64,000 nucleotides of DNA. It comes from Stenogyne calaminthoides. Lineage: Eukaryota; Streptophyta; Magnoliopsida; Lamiales; Lamiaceae. Positions 58,652-64,000 of this stretch are shown here, in pieces. Position 1 is the first letter of the stretch. Each line of letters opens with the position of its first letter. Made by a program: the position numbers and the translations under genes. The notes under the pieces are model-generated. The model was not told the origin of the DNA. It saw nothing but the letters and a program-made list of their open reading frames with translations, and did not search any database. Location: NCBI GenBank assembly GCA_037126765.1, contig JBBCBC010000025.1, forward strand, positions 10,819,639-10,883,638, given 5' to 3'.

Positions 58652-58722
58652 GTTCGACCTAGTTGAGGTCGTGCACTTCCGCTCCAGTGTCAGTCTCCAG
58701 GTTCAGTCTCCAAGTGGGAGAT

Positions 58723-59177
58723 TGTTGGGTTATGGAGCCTGAGTGAAACGGGGATGCAGGCGGGGAGGCGCCGACCAAGTTACTCGAGGTCGAGCAGGTG
58801 TGCTTTCGGTTGAGAGCTCCTTTTGCAAATGAGAAGAAGCGCGCCGAGCAAGATTGTCGATCGAGCGTAACCGCCGACCAAGGGCTAAGGTCAAGCGGTT
58901 CCGAGGCCTCAGATGCTGCTTAGGGTTTTTGGCCCGCTTCAATGCTTTTTTAGGGTTTCGCCGAGATGGGCCAAATCTAGGTTTTTTGTATAAATAACCC
59001 CGACTCCCCCATTGATCTTGACTATCTTGTATGGTCATACAAGAAGACTAATAGATCTCTCCCGGCTTGGTAAAGGCCCCCCATGTAGTCGGTCTTTAAC
59101 CTGGGTAACCAAATTGTTTGTTTCTAAATTCATGCTTTCATCATTTTCTCCATAATTGCTTGTTTAAAATCCCAACA
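58723..59177 (+). repeat. 3' LTR of the compact element
   Basis: It pairs with 57337-57792. Differences are mainly small gaps and substitutions near 58760-58860. Confidence 0.9.
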
Positions 59178-59239
59178 TGAAAAAAAAACCACCAAGAACA
59201 AATCAATTCCAACAAACACCAACCATACCCATATCGAAA

Positions 59240-59556
59240 CTCAAGATTTAATTTCTGGTGGCGAAACTATTTCCGCAGTCGGAATAATTTCCAGTGTCGA
59301 AATAATATCCGCAATCGGAACTTCCTCTGTGTCATTGTCTGAAACGATTGTACACATATTGTTCTTGTTTGATGTCGAACTAATGTAGGTGAAGTAAGCA
59401 TCATAAGCTTCATCTTCATTTAGAAATTTACGGACAAAAACTAATCAAAACCCAATTCGTTTTGTTCACAATCTTCCCAAGTATGGTATATCCCCGAGTT
59501 TGACTCCCGAAAATCACGTAATATTCTTCTCTCAGTAGTATTTCACGACGATGCAT
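59240..59556 (-). pseudogene. RNase H1 N-terminal (viroplasmin-like) domain gene remnant
   Basis: On the minus strand from ATG 59556 the frame reads MHRREILLREEYYVIF. After a frame change, NSGIYHTWEDCEQNELGF appears, then after another, FLNEDEAYDAYFTYISS and a short acidic tail ending at 59240. YYV, GIY-x-x-W-x-x-C and the terminal E-A-Y positions match the RNase H1 N-terminal domain (PF01693), which binds RNA-DNA hybrids and in plants also occurs in small proteins without a catalytic part. At least two frameshifts and two stops are present. The compact LTR element lies just downstream of its 3' end. Confidence 0.6.
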
Positions 59557-62477
59557 TTTTTTTCCTCGAATGAAACGGTGGGGAAAAAGTGAGAGAGAAG
59601 GAACACATTTCAGATAAAAAGTGAGATGAGAGAGAAATCAGATTCAAAATTTGAATTTGCATTTTGAAATGAAATTTTGAAATCCAATATTTCGCTTGGA
59701 GGGAAGGTGGGCCGAAAATTTAATCGAACATTTCATGCAATTTCTGCAAAATTTCATTAAGGGCATTTTAGACTTTTCACCCATAATAAATATTAAAAAG
59801 GTGTCACCCATCACCCCGCAGAGCATTCCTCCAAACACATATAGGGTAGACAAACACATATAGATATACTAGTGGGGGATGCACCTCAATCCTTGAGGTG
59901 CTAGCCCAGGGAATATGCTGGAGAAATTTGCAAACCTCTGTATAGCTATATATAAATTCCACCATAAATCATTATCAACTCACATATTTAATAGAATATC
60001 AATTATGGAGAATGTGTAACTGTTTATTTGGTGATAAAATGAATCATGAGAATATCATTTATTGACAACTTCAATGTATGTCAAGTGGAAAGAAAACCGC
60101 AATACCAAATCCTTTCGGATTAATGAAATGAGCTCAAGATTCTCATCAAATGCACAAAGCAAAGTATGTTCTATGATCTATTCATCATTTCCACAACCCT
60201 GAATCTTATTTATGAGCAGTAACGAAAAATTAACCCACTCGGAAATCAAGTTACAAGTAAGCAAAGAAATAAATTACATTTTACAAGATAGTGTAGAACT
60301 TAAAACGGCATCTCCAATTACATATAAGCCACATATTATGGATTTAATTGTGCGTACAGAATTAAATAGTTCCATCATCTGTGAATTGCATTCGTACATA
60401 TTCCTGCCAAATACAGTGAAGATATTCTCCAGCCAAACTAAATACAATACGACACAAAGCTTATATCCCCAGAGCCGTGAAACACAAATAATCTATATAG
60501 TTTCCTGCACATAATTATGTACCCTCAATACTGTTAAATCATCATTCAATTATCTCATCTACTTTGAAGCTCTTTGTTTCAGAATTTCCAGATTCACCAA
60601 AAATTTAGAGTAAAATATGAAAAGAAATGTTACACATTTAAGCATGCAATTGATAGGGAAGAAAGGTACACAAAACTGACGACTAAAGTGGTGGAGCACT
60701 ATGAGAAAAAAAAGACTATAACTTCAAATAAATCTAAATTTCGTTCTAACACTTTTGACTATACATTTTAATGCTACTAATTTTATTTGAAGCAACAACA
60801 AAATGCTTACCTCACCCAGAATGAGCTGCGTAGCTAACTATGTTCAGAAATCTATAAATACAAAGGAAAAAAACCTATCATATAGAGACTTTAGTAGTTC
60901 TGAACACCTTATATATTAGTGTACCCAAGTAAAGAAACCAGTGCGAATGAAACACTTGATTTCAGAATAAATGGACTATTTCACCCAGAATTTTGACCCA
61001 ACCGTAATTAGATCAAAAGATCATACTAATGATTTGTATAATTGAGATATTCAATTGAGTTGCAATAATTTTGAGATATTCTCTTCTTCATTCATAAGTC
61101 AAATTCGAATTGTGGATTAACTTCACCCAACTTATAATTTCCAAGTCAATATCCATTTAGGATAAGGCTGACCATCTTTTGCTAAATAAATAGATAAAAC
61201 ATATTAAAAAATTAAATAGAAGACTTAATTTCAATGAACACGTGTTGTTTGCGTTTGTACCTGGAACGAAAGTTGGAGAAACTCCCCGGAAAAAATTGAT
61301 GGCAATCCTGGATTTCAGTGCAGACGAGGGAGAAAGACGGAGAAATCAATAAATTAATTAAGAAGGGAAAGAAGAAGTAAACTCAATTTCAACAAATAAT
61401 TGTAACCTTCTTTTGTAATAGAAACTCGAGAAACATCAATTGAAATTAACAACAGATGTTGAAGGCAAATAAAAACCCTGGATATGGCGGAAAATAGGGA
61501 GGAGATTATAAAAGGTTGCAGCCCCACGTTTTCTCAGCGATCGTGGGCAGAATTAGAGGGAAGACAATCGTAAATTACAAAGGGATAGAAGACGTTGGAA
61601 AACTTGGTGGGAGAAGACGGTAAATAAAAAGAAAAAATACATAAATTAACAAAAAGCAGTAACATGTGTCTCCTTACCTTTAACCGGCTGAAAATTGGTT
61701 AACCCTATTCAAAATATACGTATGTATCAGGCTGAAGCTTCCCTCGTTTAGGTTGAAGAATTATATGAAATGCAAAAATGAGGCTCGTGAGAAATTCCTT
61801 GCATAAGTTCTGCAATAAATATCATGTTCACAAAATTTCACCTACAATAAAACAATACAATGCACAAATATGACCAAAGAAAAGTTAAGAGAGAACAAAG
61901 TTTATACTACATCAATAGTAGCAACTTCAAACCAATGCTCTACTTAAGATCAGGATCTGCACTACCGTAGGGTCAATATAGAGCAAATCACAACCCACGC
62001 CCAACACAGTGCTATACATTTTGGTCTACGTGAAATGTTCTTTGTTTCCTTTATATTAAATCAATCTCACTGTAAACATAAGTTACATAATGAATTAAAC
62101 ATTTGCATGACAATAACAACAATAACTTTACAAAGTGTTACAAGTGTCCAAGAAAGAAAGTGAAAGATATTTACCTAGATGGTCACCCTGAACTTGCGAA
62201 AGTGTTGCCTTGTCCAGAAATTTTTAATTGAGCATGCAACTTCTGTTGTTCTATTGCACACTCTTTCTTAATTTTTTTTTTTTTTAATGCTATTTCCAAC
62301 TTGAAACTGAACGTGTAAATGTAGAGTTAGTTAAGCAAAATGTTTAAAACAGTATAATGAACATGAAATAAGAAATAATGAATTAATTGCTTTCCATCCA
62401 TAATGTAATGAAATGGACTTAATTTATGGTAAGTGATCTACTGTAAAACTAGTTTTTTCACATAAATATTTCAACGG
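59557..62477. other. AT-rich intergenic region
   Basis: No gene is supported across nearly 3 kb. Features seen are a perfect short hairpin (59881-59901), a TATATATA stretch and a 17-base T run near 62270. A minus-strand frame at about 62170-62280 ends in ...LHAQLKISGQGNTFASSG and could be a decayed 3' exon. This is not strong enough to call a gene. Confidence 0.45.
59881..59901. repeat. Perfect short inverted repeat
   Basis: GCACCTCAA-TCC-TTGAGGTGC: nine-base arms around a three-base loop, in AT-rich surroundings. Confidence 0.85.
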
Positions 62478-63030
62478 AATGAGCGGTCCTTCAAGATCAA
62501 GGTGGCATATTAAGGTTGGTACATAAGCAACATTTTGACACGTATGACTTAAATGCAAGGGCATTTCAAAGTCTCACTACTTTGATGCTAAACGAGGGTT
62601 TTTTTGATCCAATAATACGCAAGATTATATGGCAAGGAATTGTCCTACTTTTGCAACTAAAGTTAATGGGCAAGATTTTTCAAGATATATTCCGAGATTT
62701 GACAAGATTCACAAGGAAGATCAAGATTATCATATATTTACTATTTTTATTTATTTAATAGGCTAGATTTCGTTTTTTGTCCTTTAATTTTCGTTCAAGT
62801 ATATCACTTATAGATTTAGGGTGAGATTTAGTCCTTTTTTGAGCAGATTTGGTCCTGTTTTTGTCCTATAAATACTTAGGACGTTTTTCATTGTTTTTTC
62901 AAGCATAAAATTAATAAAAACCCTTGGCAACTTTGTCAAAACCTAATTGTTTCTTGCCAACCTGAGTTGGGCAACAATTATTATCGTTCTTTGTGTATTA
63001 TTTGTGTTTTTCGCATCGTGGTTCTCATCA
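62478..63030 (+). repeat. 5' LTR (probable) of a right-edge gypsy element (Gypsy-R)
   Basis: The right boundary is inferred from the sequence ending TTCTCATCA directly before a primer-binding-like AATTGGTGCTTTTCGTTGAG. A TATA box (TCCTATAAATACTTAGG) is at about 62864-62880, followed by AATAAAAACCC 30 bases later, as in an LTR U3/R region. The left end is a guess (TGAGCGGTCC at 62478), because the partner LTR is outside the window. Confidence 0.5.
62864..62880 (+). promoter_or_regulatory. TATA box of the Gypsy-R LTR
   Basis: TCCTATAAATACTTAGG lies about 150 bases upstream of the primer-binding site. Confidence 0.55.
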
Positions 63031-63050
63031 AATTGGTGCTTTTCGTTGAG
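63031..63050 (+). promoter_or_regulatory. Primer-binding-like site of Gypsy-R
   Basis: AATTGGTGCTTTTCGTTGAG resembles the TTGGTGCTTTCATTGAGAG junction seen behind LTRs of some plant gypsy elements. Confidence 0.5.
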
Positions 63051-63082
63051 AGTAGACGAGAATTGTGAAAGGAATACGAGCA

Positions 63083-64000
63083 ATGGCGGAACTCACAAGG
63101 AGAAGAAGAAAGGCGGATTCTTCATCCTGAAGGAAGAGTGATGAGGATTCTTTGTTTGAAGAATCGATTCGAAAATCAACCCTACTCGGCGCCGGGATAG
63201 GAAGATTTGAACGGGGAGACCGGAGAAGGGGAAGGCCCAAATTAACTTGCCCTACGTTCAACGGTAACAACCCAAAATCATGACTATGCTGGCGAACCTG
63301 TACTTTACGCTGAACGACATCAGACGTAGCAAAAGGGTGAAGTATGCGGCATACTACATGGAAGGAGAGGAGAACGATTGGTGGCAATTAATTAGCAGGT
63401 TATATCGGAAGCAAGGACGGATCGTTCGGTGGAAGGATTTCAAAAAGGCACTAATGGCTAGATTTGGGCCATCCGATTACACTGATTACGACGACGGCCA
63501 TTGTTGTACTGTTCTTCATACTGCTGCTGTACTGCCGCCGTGCCGCACCGATCGAACCATGGCTGCACCCGCTAGTGAAGAAAATGATCTTGCGACCGTT
63601 GAAGATGACATTGTTGCTGCTGAAAGTGATTTTCACGCTGCTGTCCTAGGCCGAAATGGGCCTACTACAGGGTATGAGTTTCTTGGGCCATTCAATGTAC
63701 CTAATGCAGATTGTAAGCTTCTACCAGGTAATGAGACATTTAATTTTAAAAGGCAGCTCGAGCCCAAGTTAAATTCTGTGGATTATGTTGACTATGAGGA
63801 TGAACCGATATTTTTAAATGAATTAGAGGGTACTGACCGAATGGGGCATTTGGGTAAATTGGAAAATGAATTGCTTGGGTCAACTGAATTTTTATATGAA
63901 AAGGGGTCTTCTAATTTAAGTAGTAGTTGTGTTGGGCCTAGGAGTAGTATGTACCAAGTTGAACCTTGTGATTCTAATTACAGTTTGGAGCCGATGCGTG
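63083..64000 (+). pseudogene. Gypsy-R gag, chimeric, runs off the window
   Basis: The start is ATG 63083 (MAELTRRRRKADSSS), with TGA at 63128-63130. The frame changes at about 63265-63285. A retrotransposon-gag core follows: KYAAYYMEGEENDWWQL and WKDFKKALMARFGPSDY (about 63340-63490). After YTDYDD the usual continuation of the capsid domain is absent. Instead an open frame with no stop runs to the edge of the window, about 244 codons from 63268, with DLATVEDDIVAAESDF, EDEPIFLNELEGTDRM and GPRSSMYQVEPC. This tail is acidic and not recognised. It may be a fused host segment or an inserted element. Confidence 0.65.

Larger units (their letters stand above)
57337..59177 (+). mobile_element. Compact non-autonomous LTR retrotransposon (1841 bp)
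   Basis: Two LTRs (57337-57792 and 58723-59177, 456 and 455 bp) start TGTTGGGTTATGGAGCC and end CCTAACA or CCCAACA. A tRNA-Met primer site (57795-57806) and a polypurine tract (AGTGGGAGAT, 58713-58722) are in place. The flanks are CGAAA and TGAAA, a 5-bp duplication with one difference. The 930-bp interior encodes no pol. Just after the primer site it keeps a short stretch reading VEKFDGTNLDLASF, which resembles a copia gag N-terminus. This suggests a deletion derivative of a copia element, mobilised in trans (LARD/TRIM-like by structure, with LTRs larger than classical TRIMs). Its GC content is higher than the surroundings. Confidence 0.88.

Noticed and set aside
60212..60771. Open frames of 100 and 65 codons in the right intergenic region
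   Set aside because: AT-driven composition, no domain, no promoter or splice context.
62165..62290. Minus-strand frame ending LHAQLKISGQGNTFASSG that looks like a last exon
   Set aside because: It begins in an A tract without a clear acceptor and no family is recognised; noted only in the region description.

Overview
This is a stretch of a flowering-plant (eudicot-type) nuclear genome. The evidence is the set of plant retroelement lineages present (Ty1/copia Sirevirus-type and other copia elements, Ty3/gypsy Tat-type), AT-rich spacers with simple repeats, GT-AG introns, and a plant-specific B3-domain gene remnant. The species cannot be told from the sequence. No intact autonomous element and no clearly functional conserved host gene was found. 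The best intact host-like reading frame is a 125-residue acidic protein at 52491-52868.

Positions 1-49730 are a nested tower of LTR retrotransposons. The outermost is Copia-2 on the minus strand: its 5' LTR is 48139-49730, its primer-binding site 48126-48137, its long leader 46454-48138 plus 8390-8640, its gag 8389-7550 and its protease/pre-integrase region down to 6927. Copia-1 (plus strand) sits in the Copia-2 integrase region and ends with its 3' LTR at 5253-6926. Its 5' part is interrupted by a minus-strand gypsy LTR plus gag start (about 961-1819). Sirevirus-A (8641-46453, 5-bp duplication TCTCC on both sides) sits in the Copia-2 leader. It was itself entered twice: by a Tat-type gypsy element in its gag (11724-22087, duplication TGCCT on both sides, minus strand), and by a second sirevirus, Sirevirus-B (32360-44634, duplication CAGAT/CAAAT), behind its post-pol reading frame. 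Every element carries nonsense codons, frameshifts or deletions.

Two parts of the tower exceed the usual gag-pol content. The Tat element has an antisense gene (12607-15288, plus strand) that reads as four exons with phase-consistent introns. Both sireviruses carry a long reading frame after pol (28787-32294 and 40837-43458) with a charged coiled-coil middle and a shared APLIRKK motif.

Positions 49731-62470 are host-like sequence: a 61-bp tandem array directly at the Copia-2 LTR edge, palindromic short repeats, a small protein with two SUMO-interaction-like motifs, an (AT)n(GT)n microsatellite, a broken spliced gene, a broken two-domain B3 (REM-type) gene, a compact 1.84-kb non-autonomous LTR element (57337-59177), and a broken gene with an RNase H1 N-terminal (viroplasmin-like) domain. 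From about 62480 to the right edge another gypsy element begins (LTR, primer-binding site, chimeric gag).

A cross-cutting observation: between about 32.4 and 45.4 kb many places where CAG or CTG is expected, from paralogous copies, read CG-containing triplets instead. This could be a sequencing or consensus artefact tied to CHG methylation, and it affects key codons, so the decay of Sirevirus-B should be judged with care.
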